The position numbers and the translations under genes are program-made. From assembly GCA_033977485.1 (NCBI GenBank), contig CM066994.1, forward strand, positions 13,699,585 through 13,763,584: DNA of 64,000 nucleotides, written 5' to 3'. Positions 45,524 to 54,816 of this stretch are shown one piece after another. Within the stretch, counting starts at the first letter, position 1; the number at the start of each line of letters is the position of its first letter. The notes under the pieces were generated by a model. It worked only from the letters and a program-made list of their open reading frames with translations. It was not told the DNA's origin and searched no databases. Source of the DNA: Hydrangea macrophylla (Eukaryota; Streptophyta; Magnoliopsida; Cornales; Hydrangeaceae).

Positions 45524-46543
45524 TTAAAAGCCTGAGAATCACACAACATAAATAATTACGTTTGGGCAAAAATTACTATGGATTCGATTTGAAAATATTG
45601 GTTCCCTCTACCATATTTGAAAGGAATCCGCCAGCAACCTGATACACCGCGAATAGTATGACTCGATGGGAAGCCATATGCTATCCATCATTTGTTCAGA
45701 TAGACAATTGCCTTTTAATTTCACTATCCAGGCAATGCACTTTGCCTAATAAAATTAAACTGCTGACTTGCTTTGGTCCTATAAATAATAACAGTGACTC
45801 AGATAGAGAGGATATTATTATTTATAGCTAAGTGTATACCATCACTTAATTCTAGGTCAAGAGTTCTGTGAGGAACGCCTCTGATGGAGAGGTGATCCAC
45901 ACCAACAATCACCCAAAACATTCTTTTAAAGAAGTTTGTACTGATGATTCCATAATCAACTACGTCCGATAGAGAGGATGACACTAGAGCCATCACACAA
46001 AATTAATCATATCATCTACAAACCAGTGATGGGGACCATGGGATTTATACTTGATAAATTCCCTCTCCCACTTAGAATTTTAAAAAAAATTTGAGGGTTA
46101 TAATTTTTTTTAGAAAAACTTTTAATTTAATTAATAAAAAATGATGGAATACTTGACAAGGATTAATTCATCCTTACTTGTGAAACCCACATGTGTAGAT
46201 AATAAAATCATTCTATTCTCATGATTTTAGAAAATAAGTACTTATGTTTTCAAATTATGGAATTAGTTTTATTTCTAAATACACATGTAGTTGTCCATCA
46301 ATTTAAATTAATATAAATTAAACAAGCAGCTAGACATCTAAAATAGGTCTAGGAACAATTATCCATGTTGTCCTAATCATTAAACATGAAACAATAATAA
46401 TCATTCAATCACACATGAATAAGGAAACCACAATAAAATAGGAATCCCACTATTATGGTCAAGCAGCAACTCTTGTGAAGAAATCTTCATTGAACCCGAT
46501 TAGCTCTATGTCGCCACTACGCAACGGGGTTCGAGCTGCCCGG

Positions 46544-46613
46544 TCAGCTCGCGTCAGCTCGCGGGGGTCGAGGGGGCAGCGCCCCCCGCGGGGTTTCCGG
46601 GGCAGCGCCCCGG
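46544..46613 (-). repeat. GC-rich twin hairpins in the copia leader
   Basis: A TCAGCTCGCG duplication (46544, 46554) is followed by two perfect hairpins with the same AGC loop: GGGGGC-AGC-GCCCCC (46572-46586) and CCGGGGC-AGC-GCCCCGG (46597-46613). The surrounding DNA is AT-rich, so the block stands out strongly. Confidence 0.85.
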
Positions 46614-46776
46614 AAGCTAAATCCGATTTACCATCAGCAACTACCTTTCAGAACTATTTTCTGAAACAGTCTTCCGAAACTACCTTCTGAAACTGCTTCT
46701 AGATCGCTTTCGAAAACTGCTTGTAAAACTGCTCTCACGAACCATCTTCATGGATTTACTTGAGATATATTACATA

Positions 46777-46949
46777 AATCCTATGCCTCCGTAAAGAAGT
46801 TCACATGCTATATATTTGCAGTAAATTAACCACGCATCAATCAAGCGTGGGATCCAATACATAAAAATCCTATGCCTCCATAAAGGAGTTCACATGCTAT
46901 ATCAAAACAGCAATATTAACCACGAATAAACCCATCGTGGGATCCAATC
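46777..46949 (-). repeat. 89-bp tandem duplication with CCACG/CGTGG hairpins
   Basis: AATCCTATGCCTCC(G/A)TAAA begins at 46777 and 46866. Each unit ends with a small hairpin: CCACGCATCAATCAAGCGTGG and CCACGAATAAACCCATCGTGG-type. The stems are kept while the loops differ, which hints at a selected structure. Confidence 0.8.
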
Positions 46950-47096
46950 ACACAAAATCAGTGACCATAATAGTGGAATAAGAACGCTGCAAAACAAGGG
47001 TTAGCACAGTTCTACGTTCTATCCATCCATCAAAACACACATAAGATCTGTTTTATTGGACAACATGGTTGCATTCAACCCATACGCAGAATCAAC

Positions 47097-47112
47097 GTTG
47101 CTCTGATATCAC
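47097..47112 (-). other. Primer binding site, inner copia
   Basis: On the minus strand GTGATATCAGAGCAACG follows the LTR. It matches the initiator-Met tRNA complement TGGTATCAGAGC except for one base (GG to GA). Confidence 0.85.
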
Positions 47113-48439
47113 TGTTAGGAAACTGCGTTCCCAGAATTCGTTGACAGTGCGTATAAGTTGGTACTGCAAAAAAAAAAATTACGTGAAAACTACAATAACC
47201 CTACAAGGGCGGAACTAGGGTTACCTTAATCTGCGAAAACGGACTGCTGTAGTAGACGAATCGAGAACACGGGCTCGATAACAGCTCACAATCTTCTACC
47301 GTATTCCTTTGCTGCCAGAATATCGAACTGAGTGTGGGCTCTTTCGAAATCCTTTCTGTTTTCTGCTCTCCCTCTTTTACGTTCTCTTTTCTATTCCGAG
47401 TTATGATTCTCTTTTTAGAAAAACGCTAGCTGAGAAGAGAGCCAAAGCAACATATATATATAGGCTATGATAGGGACCATAAGAAGTCAATAAGGAATAG
47501 GCTTCCTTATGGAATTAGGAAACCCTAATTCGAACTGAATCAGATTCCTATTTCCATAAATTATAATTCATACCACTAAAGAATTATAATTGCACTCCTA
47601 CCCTTATCTCAAAATTATATTTCGAGCTCCATGTTATTAAATGCTTATTATCTCCCCATGTTAAGATTACAGATATCCATTAATTAAATATAATTACTGA
47701 CAATCATATTTAATTAATTTCTTAAAATTCTTTGAGATCCTCTGCTTAACTTATCTGATATGTCGGATACAAAATCCACCTGCAGAGTTTGACATAATCA
47801 AAACTTATAAGCTTTCTCAAGGGGATATCATCAATCCCAAAATTGAGACATGGATTCCATCATTAATTAATAACCACCACACAATTAATATTGCCACTCA
47901 ATCCAATGAGATATTGACCCATTTAAGGATCTCACCCTTTTATGGATCAAAGTGTAAATATCAAATGTACGTGTCTACAAATTAACTTAGGATTTAGAGC
48001 ATAAGCACTCATAATAGCCATGAGGTATTAATTATCTTATAAGTCAGTATAAAGATAATTACCCCAAGTCAGTCCCGTTTAATACACAAAGTGTACCAGC
48101 ATAGTGAGTTGAAACTATACCGTTTTCCGTAGTCAAGACAAACCTACTACAACACCATGCTGCAGTCCCACCGATGGTGTGTCCAATCCCATCTAAGACT
48201 GTAAACCAAAATCTTACATTCTATAATATCTAATGGCCTGATCTTCCGTGTGTAAGCCAAACTCTACACACCAAACCACCTATTATATAGAATGAGAGAC
48301 ACACATGCATAATATTAAATAAATAATATAATACAAACATTGCCCACACAGATTCTCATAAAAAATGGATTAACTGATTTTATTAAACGAATAATAAATC
48401 AACTACATAAAGCATGACTTTTAGTATATATCCTTAACA
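47113..48439 (-). repeat. 5' LTR of inner copia element
   Basis: 1327 bp. A TATA box CTATATATATATG lies on the minus strand at about 47452-47465, roughly 975 bp from the LTR start. This LTR would drive the element transcript. Confidence 0.92.
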
Positions 48440-48444
48440 TGAAA

Positions 48445-48504
48445 AACTCTAGCTCTCTTTTCTCTTTCCCTTTGTTGTTTTCTTGATTATTTAATATATT
48501 CATA
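48445..48504 (+). repeat. 3' LTR of outer copia, last 60 bp
   Basis: Continues the 3' LTR after the inner insertion and ends TTCATA, where the 5' copy has TTCACA. The GAGAT duplication at 48505-48509 proves this boundary and shows that the terminal CA has mutated to TA. Confidence 0.9.
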
Positions 48505-48509
48505 GAGAT

Positions 48510-49303
48510 AATGGCTTGCTGCAGTATGGATGCCAGCTCTCTATGGTGACTATTGCAGAATTGTGGTTTCTGGTTTGCACTATGTGCTGCAGAATTGTGC
48601 TGCAGTAGATGTGAATTGGTTTGTTTCAATATGCTGCAGAAATTGTGCTTCAGAACTATGGCATTAGATTGTGGCTACTGCGCTGTTTTGATGTTTGGTT
48701 TCGTTTGCTTATGATTTTGGGGTTCTGATCTTCCAAGGGCTATCTGGGGCTGTCTTTTGGTCCATTGTTGAATGTTTGCTGTCTCGGTTTGGCCTTTGTT
48801 GGCCTTAAATTAAATTAAATTAAATTAAATTAATTGTAGTTCAAAGGGCAAACAAAAAAAAGTTTTTGCTGCGAAATTCTGTTGCTGCTGGTGCGAGTTT
48901 TTTGGGGTCACAATGTGCAAAATTTGGTATTGCAGTGCTGGCACTGGTTCTGGGGTTGTTTTCTGTGCATCTTTGCTGGTTGTTGTAGGTGGAAGTTTGG
49001 GTTCACATGGCAGGGGGGCGTTTTGTTTTATTCGATGGGGTGCTTCTTGGATTTCGGTTTTCATGCTCTTTTCTTCTTTTCATATAGTGGACTGCTTTAG
49101 GATAGGTGGTCCAGTTTTGGTTTTGGAAAAGTCTCTTCGAACAAGTTAAAAGGGTGGTCTCTTTTTTTTGCTTCTGTAGATCTGGTGGTGCAGTCTGTTC
49201 ATGGAGAGAGACATTATGGGGGGTTTTTTAGTTGATTGTAATTTTACCATGGTTCATTAATGGAATTTTGTTTTTGCTGTTCAAAAAAAAAAAAAAAAAA
49301 AAA
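48510..49303 (+). mobile_element. Probable LINE 3' region with poly-A tail
   Basis: Repetitive TGCTGCAGAATTGTG phrases, a TTTGGCC block, a (TTAAA)n microsatellite (48809-48834) and GTTCATTAATGGAATTTTG lead to a tail of about 22 A (49283-49303). This resembles the 3' end of plant LINEs. The outer copia inserted inside it: 35098-35287 is probably its left part. No ORF with a reverse transcriptase is seen, and no flanking TSD was found. Confidence 0.5.
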
Positions 49304-49675
49304 ATGTGCCACCTCTTAATGGAAGAATATTGAACGAATTTGAAAACTGTGAATGATATACATATTTCTAAGTAAAATAATCAATCTTGATTCTGTAATT
49401 CATAGAAGAGATTTACAGTTAAATCAGCTTGAGAGTCCAAACAGTACGCATTTGTACATTGAATTTGTGCCCCAACCACAACAAAAATTGGGTCTACTAC
49501 GACCTTTTGGTGCTCCAACCAACAATTTTTTTCCCACCCCTTCTCACCCTTTTCAGATTCCAAAGCTAAAATGTTAACCAAAAGAATTCCATGTAATTAC
49601 ATAAAAGCCCCCCCCCAAACCAAATTTTCTAACACCAATGTACTCCTCTAATTAAATATTTTCCCTTTTTTTTTT
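49304..49675. other. Downstream flank / 3' UTR region of the NAC gene
   Basis: On the minus strand this follows the NAC stop codon. No AATAAA is visible on that strand, so the polyadenylation site is undefined. It includes a C run at 49609-49616 and a T run before 49676. Confidence 0.5.
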
Positions 49676-51536
49676 TTACTGCCTAAACCCATATCCACTG
49701 GGTTGAGTCGGGTACCGAATACCAAACGGGTCAACCGTGTTGGCAAAACCTTGGGTGAACACGTTCATGTTCTGCTGAAAGAACCCCGAGTTACCAACTC
49801 GCTGAGTTTTGAGTCCACTCTGAACCTCTTCCTCTAGAGAAGGCATGTAAATATCACTCTGATAATTCATATTATTCACAAGTGGCTGTTGGGTCGGACC
49901 CTGAAATTGACCGGCGGGAACGAGTTCCGGAACCGAGCTGACTCCGGCGAAACTCGCCCAGTCGAAATTGCCTGAAGTAATGTTCTGTAAATTGATCTTG
50001 TCTTCGTGCTGAGTTGGTTTTGAGTTGACTCGCTGTGGATTGAAGTACCCATTATCAATCTCCGGCAAGGACTCGAGAACATCGTCGAATTGAGACGAAG
50101 ACGAAGATGACGAGCCATGGCTGATTTCTTTGTTTGGAAGAGAACTCGAAATGGGTTTTTGACCCCCTGAATTCTTCTTGTAAATTCGGCACAGAACCCA
50201 TTCATCCAACTGATAAAAAACACACCCATCAATATACATAGATATATATATATATATATTGAATATATACAAAAATTAATTCTACCCTCTCTTTCTTTAT
50301 TAATATTAAAGAGACGGCTCTATTTCGATCTCCAATAAAATCAAAATAAATGGACATGTGATTTACAGAATTATATTGACCCCCCAATTAGAGGTATAAA
50401 CATAATGAAGCATGGTTTATATAAAAATTACTTGGGCACCCCTGAGACAAAATGTACTCACAAATTTAAAAAATAAACACCTTATTAAATGATAAAATTT
50501 GCATTAGAAAAAAATTAATTTCGGATTCATATTAGAGGAAAAAAAATATAGTCTGAAAATTATAATAAATTTAGTAAGGGTAATTTTATCATTATTGAAG
50601 AATTTAATAATCAAATTAAATTTGAGAAAACACAATGTAAATTTTTTTTAATAGTAAGGGTAAATGGGTCATTATTTAAAAAAAAAATTAGTAAGAGTAA
50701 ATTGGGAATTATTAAAAAATTTGGAATCAAAATTGAAATTCAACCGAGGGAATCTAATTACTGAATTGCTATTACCTTTGAACTTCCGAGCTTCCTAATA
50801 GGTTCAGAGAGTCTGTACTCGTGCATAATCCAATTGGTCTTCGTCCCTTTTGGGGCTTTTCCGATGTAAAACACAAGAGCTTTTTTGATACCAACCTTTC
50901 GTCCCTCTGTAGTTATAATCTTATCAGTTCCAGTAGCCTTCCAATACCCAGAACCGGCGACCCTGTTTGGCCTTGACCCATTTGGGTACTTTCTATCTCT
51001 CGGACTAAAAAAGTACCATTCCTTCTCTCCAAACATGGCCTTACCTATAAAAATAATTAAAAAAATCATCAAAACAATCACAAGAGACAAAATAACCCAA
51101 AAAAAAAGTTTCAATTTCTGTAGTTTTAATTTTGATACTTCAATCCTTCAAATTTTAATTTATATTCAATGCATACCATACGTTGAATTTTCTTATAATT
51201 TTTTTTTTTATTTATAAGAAGAGGTCAGAAATTGCACACTTGAGATATCATTAGGGATATAATAAAATCTTCAAAAAAAAAATTACACTTTACACACTTC
51301 TAGTGATTGTAAATCTATCAAATATTACACGAAATTTGACAGAATAAAAAATTAAACGTTACACTTATATAGAACCTAAATTTGTCAAAAACTATCGAAA
51401 ATTTAACGAATGGACTTATTGACCGTTGTGTCCTAATGATATTTCACGTGTGCAATATATAACATCTTTCTGGGAAAAACAAATTTAATGAGAAAATTTA
51501 AACTCAAATTAATGGACCGAATAAGAGTATAATTTA

Positions 51537-51568
<32 letters not shown>

Positions 51569-51801
51569 GAAAAGAAAAAAATCAAATAATGGGAATTGAA
51601 TTTCATGATTGAATTCTTACTGGGTAAAATCCATGGATCAAATTTGTACAAATCAATTTCTCCAATGATTTGGAGAGAGAATTGGTGTCCAGCGACTTTC
51701 CGGCAGAGGTACTGAACCAGAAGCTCCTCGTCGGTCGGAAAAAATCGGAATCCCGGCGGCAGGCTTAGCTGTGAAAGCGGGTCTGTCTGTTGCACTCCCA
51801 T
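49676..51801 (-). CDS. NAC-domain transcription factor, RD26/ANAC019/ANAC055-like
   Basis: Three exons: 51621-51801, 50776-51044 and 49676-50209. Introns are GT..AG (51045-51620; 50210-50775) and joins are in frame, giving 327 residues. All NAC subdomains are present: A ([19 protein letters not shown], 14-32), B ([15 protein letters not shown]), C ([26 protein letters not shown]), D ([25 protein letters not shown]) and E ([11 protein letters not shown]). The C-terminal half is Ser/Gln/Asn-rich, as in activation regions. The MGVQQ start and domain match the stress- and ABA-related RD26 group. NAC proteins bind CACG-core DNA as dimers in the nucleus. Residue 58 is Ile where most relatives have Asp (FDPWDLP). 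Intron 1 holds a MITE. No disabling mutation is seen. Confidence 0.93.
51231..51456. mobile_element. MITE in intron 1 of the NAC gene
   Basis: The ends ATTGCACACTTGAGATATCA and the complement of TGATATTTCACGTGTGCAAT pair over 25 bp with two mismatches. The right end contains CACGTG (51445-51450); the left end has CACTTG in its place. The element lies well inside the intron, clear of both splice sites. Confidence 0.65.
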
Positions 51802-51828
51802 TTTCAGGTCAATTTTTTAGAGATAGAA

Positions 51829-51835
<7 letters not shown>

Positions 51836-51861
<26 letters not shown>
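51836..51861 (+). repeat. (GA)n tract in the NAC 5' UTR
   Basis: GA repeats (CT on the coding strand) lie 35-60 bp upstream of the ATG, a common place for CT microsatellites in plant 5' UTRs. Confidence 0.8.
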
Positions 51862-51865
<4 letters not shown>

Positions 51866-51927
51866 CTGAAATATTTCTATTTCTATTTCTATTTTTTTTT
51901 TTTCTGGAATTGGGAGATCTGGCGGTT

Positions 51928-51937
51928 ATTTATATAG
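51928..51937 (-). promoter_or_regulatory. TATA box of the NAC gene
   Basis: CTATATAAATAA on the minus strand, about 130 bp upstream of the ATG. It is the best-placed core promoter element. Confidence 0.7.
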
Positions 51938-52033
51938 GTAAGAGTAAGAGCGAGGATATGTTCATAATCGTTGTCTGAACTCTGAATGCTTTGGAAGTGG
52001 GGACCTATTTGAGTTCATCACCGTTGAAATGAT

Positions 52034-52043
52034 GCCACGTGGC
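52034..52043 (-). promoter_or_regulatory. Palindromic ABRE/G-box GCCACGTGGC
   Basis: A perfect 10-bp palindrome with a CACGTG core, about 100 bp upstream of the TATA box. This is a strong match to ABA-response elements bound by bZIP ABF/AREB factors. Confidence 0.75.
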
Positions 52044-52212
52044 AAATGTTCGAGTTTATCAAGCGGCCGACCTTATCCGGGTGGTAAAGGCCAGAATTTT
52101 CCAACTCCAAGTGCATGAACCTCATGAAAAAGAAAAAGAAGGAAAAAAAAAAAAAAAAAGAGTGGAAATTAGATATTAAAAACTTTAGATGAGTCAGCAG
52201 TTTTTAACAAGA

Positions 52213-52218
52213 CACGTG
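52213..52218 (-). promoter_or_regulatory. G-box CACGTG
   Basis: In context GACACGTGCC, about 280 bp upstream of the TATA box. Second of three CACGTG cores in the promoter. Confidence 0.65.
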
Positions 52219-52288
52219 CCAGTTTTACACGTTTCTTCTGGAAAATCTGTAAACTTTTTTAAAAAATACAATATCACCCAGTTATGTA

Positions 52289-52294
52289 CACGTG
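52289..52294 (-). promoter_or_regulatory. G-box CACGTG
   Basis: In context TACACGTGTA (palindromic). Third core, about 75 bp from the second. Confidence 0.65.
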
Positions 52295-52730
52295 TAGAGT
52301 TAAATGAAATTGACTAGTGAGATTGGCAGAATTTTGATTTGATTAAAAAGAAAAGAAAAAAAAAGGGTTTCAGTTGCCTTCAATTTTTTAGTATGTGTTA
52401 CATTAGGTATCTGCTTAATCAAGACAAGTTAAATAAATCAAAAGACTTCTAAATTATAATTAATTTTACTTGTTTATTTTATAAATTGTCAGATTTGGCG
52501 TTTTAGTGGGGTATCTTTACAGTTACAGTGAAGTCTTTGACAGCTTACTCTCGCAGTCAACTCTATGTTAAACTGTCCTACAGATAGTTTCATTTTAGGA
52601 TTGCAAAGGTTTGCAATGCAACTACGAAGTTTTTATTTTTTATTTTTATGTTTTATTATTTTTGTATATATGTACTGATTCCTTTTTGGAATCTTCTTCA
52701 TTATATATATATATATATATATATAGGGCA
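52295..52730. other. Upstream flank of the NAC gene
   Basis: AT-rich, no gene. A fragment GTACTGATTCCTTTTTGGAATC at about 52672 matches the 3' end of the LINE-like family. It is followed by a (TA)n tract (52700-52725). Confidence 0.5.
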
Positions 52731-52887
52731 ATGCTATGGGCACTAACAAAATCCACTAACACTTACTAACACACTCTATCTCTCTCTTAGTGGTACTGCG
52801 GGGTCCACTGCGAACCCCACGGTGCCACTAGGAGAGAGATAGAGTGTGTTAGTAAGTGTTAGTGAATTTTGTTAGTGCCCCAAATAT
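52731..52887. mobile_element. TA-target MITE upstream of the NAC gene
   Basis: The arms pair over about 65 bp (GGGCACTAACAAAATCCACT ... complement), with TA at the right edge and CA at the left. The near-perfect hairpin suggests a recent copy. It sits about 930 bp upstream of the NAC ATG. Confidence 0.8.
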
Positions 52888-53671
52888 TACTCATATATAT
52901 ATATATATATATATGAATGAAATTCGCCTGTTTATCAAACCAAAAAAAAAATCTCCAACCAATATTGTGGTTACTTATTTGGTTAATTTATGCCTAGTAG
53001 TAATAATTTAAATTGGTATAGCTTTTATTTAAAATTTTTTTTTTTAAAACAATGAGAATGAACTTTAAGTACATTCCATTTCTCTAAGATACAATCAAAG
53101 CTTTTCCACTTTGTTGCAGTGACTTTATAAATCAACACTATCAATTAAGAACAATTTTTTTTTTAATTACATTATAAATTTAAAATGTTATTATTTGGAT
53201 AAATAATCTTGGAATCTTTTCCATTAACTTAGTAATGTGAAATGATGTCAGTTTGACTAAGTAATAATTTCATTAAAAAAAATTTGAGTGAAGCAATTTC
53301 ATTCAAATGTAGTCAACAAAAATAAGCATTTAATTGTTTAATAACCATGTTCTTCATTTTTTCATGCAGAAGCGCGAGGAAATGAAGTTTCCCACCGCAA
53401 GCAATACATGTTATTAGGTGCTCCAAACCAGGGGTAAATTTAGATTATATTTTAGTAAAAGAAATTTACACTTAAGCTCCCTTGAAATACAGAAACTTTA
53501 TGTTTTATTAGTATTGAGTTTTTGTGTTAATTTTTATAATGTTAGCTTGTATCATCAACAAAAACGTGTGTATAAATAGTTTTAAAAAAAATTTAAAAAA
53601 ATTAGCTCGAGTCGCTACTCTTGAATGCCCGAAAATTTGGTCACTCCATGTGTAACTTCTCCGCCTCTGTT
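52888..53671. other. Intergenic, nothing recognised
   Basis: AT-rich DNA with a (TA)n tract at its left edge. No gene or clear repeat. Confidence 0.5.
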
Positions 53672-53685
53672 AACTTTTCCAAATA

Positions 53686-53864
53686 CAACCAAGTCCCTTG
53701 TGGTCGAGTGGTAAGCTTTTTGGGTGTACTACCTAAGAGGTTTAGTGTTCGAGTCATGGGGGGCGTGGCCACTGGAGTATTCACCCGGCGCTTCCAGGCC
53801 TCGGGGGATTAGTCGAGGTGGCGCAAGCTGGCCTGGACACCCCCGATTACCAAAAAAAAAAAAA
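53686..53864 (+). mobile_element. tRNA-derived SINE, full length
   Basis: The 5' part carries Pol III boxes: A box TGGTCGAGTGGT (about 53700) and B box GTTCGAGTC (about 53749). A non-tRNA body (GGGGGCGTGGCCACTGGAGT, GGCCTCGGGGGATTAGTCGA) and an A-tail follow. The 14-bp duplication AACTTTTCCAAATA (53672-53685, 53865-53878) flanks it. It is not a working tRNA gene because the cloverleaf is not kept. Confidence 0.88.
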
Positions 53865-53990
53865 AAACTTTTCCAAATATCAACTTTAAAATTTTACTTC
53901 CGCCCTGCATATCAATACATTCTGGTTTGATACTTATTAATCAGAATAATGTAAAACAAAGTCGAATTGGAATAAAGTGAAATGATTTTT

Positions 53991-54546
53991 GGGTAAATAC
54001 CATTAACCTCTCCTGAGCTATGACCTAATATCAGAGACCTATCCTGAGTTTTGAATAACCTCATTGACATCCCTTATTTTAAAATTTTTTGTATCATTAA
54101 CCTCCCTTCTGTTAGTCGATTAAATCTTGTGATATCAGTAAGTTTTAAAGGTGAAATGACATTTGTTCCCTTTTTATTGACTAATAGACCAAAATAAGCT
54201 CACGAGCTTATGTCAAATGATAGAAATGCCCTCAAATGAGGTATTTCAAGGTATGAGCACATTTGTCAAGGGAAATAATGTGAATACCTAATTTGAGGGT
54301 ATTTGTGTCATTTGACATAAGCTTGTGAGTTTATTTTGGTCAATTAGTTAAAAATAAGGGCAACAACATCAGTTCGATCATCCTTAAAATTTTGTTGACA
54401 TCATGAAGTTTCATTTGCTGCCCTTGACAGAAGGGAGGCTAGTGATACAAAGTTTTACAAATAGGGAAGGTTGATGATATTATTCAAAACCTAGGAGAGG
54501 TCTCTTATATTAGCTCAAACATCAAGGAGGTGAATGATATTTATCC
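53991..54546. mobile_element. Mutator-like MITE, TSD ATGATTTTT
   Basis: Ends GGGTAAATACCATTAACCTC and the complement of GGTGAATGATATTTATCC pair, and most of the 556 bp folds back. An exact 9-bp ATGATTTTT (53982-53990, 54547-54555) flanks it. Same type as 7074-7309. Confidence 0.82.
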
Positions 54547-54659
54547 ATGATTTTTTTAATCATATATAATGAAGTGACATGATTCGACATATATATATTC
54601 ATATATATGCGTAAAATTTGTATGCATGTAATGATGTATTGTTACATTAGGTAATCAAC

Positions 54660-54811
54660 AATGCTAGAGTGACACAAAATTTCACATAAAATGATCATGG
54701 TCTTTGACTCTAGTAAATCTTATGTGGGGGATATATGGATCTCACACAAGATTCACCAAAATTAAGGACCAGAATTAATTTGGGTAGAATTTTTTTTTAT
54801 GGTCTAGCATT
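54660..54811. mobile_element. MITE with AATGCTAGAGT-like ends
   Basis: Left AATGCTAGAGTGACACAAAA faces the right end ...GGTCTAGCATT. GATCTCACACAAGATTC and AATCTTATGTGGG pair inside. Its right end overlaps the 8-bp target of the next element. Confidence 0.55.
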
Positions 54812-54816
54812 TACTC

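Larger units (their letters stand above)
45524..47112 (-). other. Long untranslated leader of inner copia
   Basis: 1589 bp separate the primer site from the gag ATG, unusually long for copia. It holds an 89-bp tandem duplication (46777-46949), two GC-rich hairpins (46572-46613) and AT-rich DNA. No ORF with a known domain. It probably carries packaging or translation-control structures. Confidence 0.65.
40079..48439 (-). mobile_element. Inner Ty1/copia element, minus strand, near intact, TSD TGAAA
   Basis: An 8.36-kb element inside the 3' LTR of the outer element. The duplicated target TGAAA lies at 40074-40078 and 48440-48444. LTRs are 40079-41407 (1329 bp) and 47113-48439 (1327 bp), TGTTAG...CTAACA. 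By eye they differ by 11 substitutions and two small indels; ten of the substitutions are transitions. In element orientation the order is LTR, primer site, 1.59-kb leader, gag-protease, integrase, RT, RNase H, purine tract, LTR. Gag-pol is a single frame of 1367 codons interrupted by one TAG. The long LTR suggests an Angela/Tork-like lineage, but that is a guess. Confidence 0.93.
35288..48504 (+). mobile_element. Outer Ty1/copia element, plus strand, split by a second copia
   Basis: Both LTRs are 200 bp: 5' LTR 35288-35487; 3' LTR 39939-40078 plus 48445-48504. They start TGTTAGAATTAG. The 5' copy ends TTCACA and the 3' copy TTCATA. A GAGAT duplication (35283-35287, 48505-48509) flanks the whole. 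A primer site TGGTATCAGAGC directly follows the 5' LTR (35488) and a purine tract AAGGAGGGG precedes the 3' LTR. Gene order gag-protease-integrase-RT-RNase H defines Ty1/copia. The coding region is full of stops and frameshifts. The LTR copies differ at about 2 of 200 positions by eye, both C/T. Confidence 0.93.

Noticed and set aside
53686..53760. tRNA gene
   Set aside because: A and B boxes are present but the cloverleaf is not, and an A-tailed body with a TSD follows: it is a SINE.
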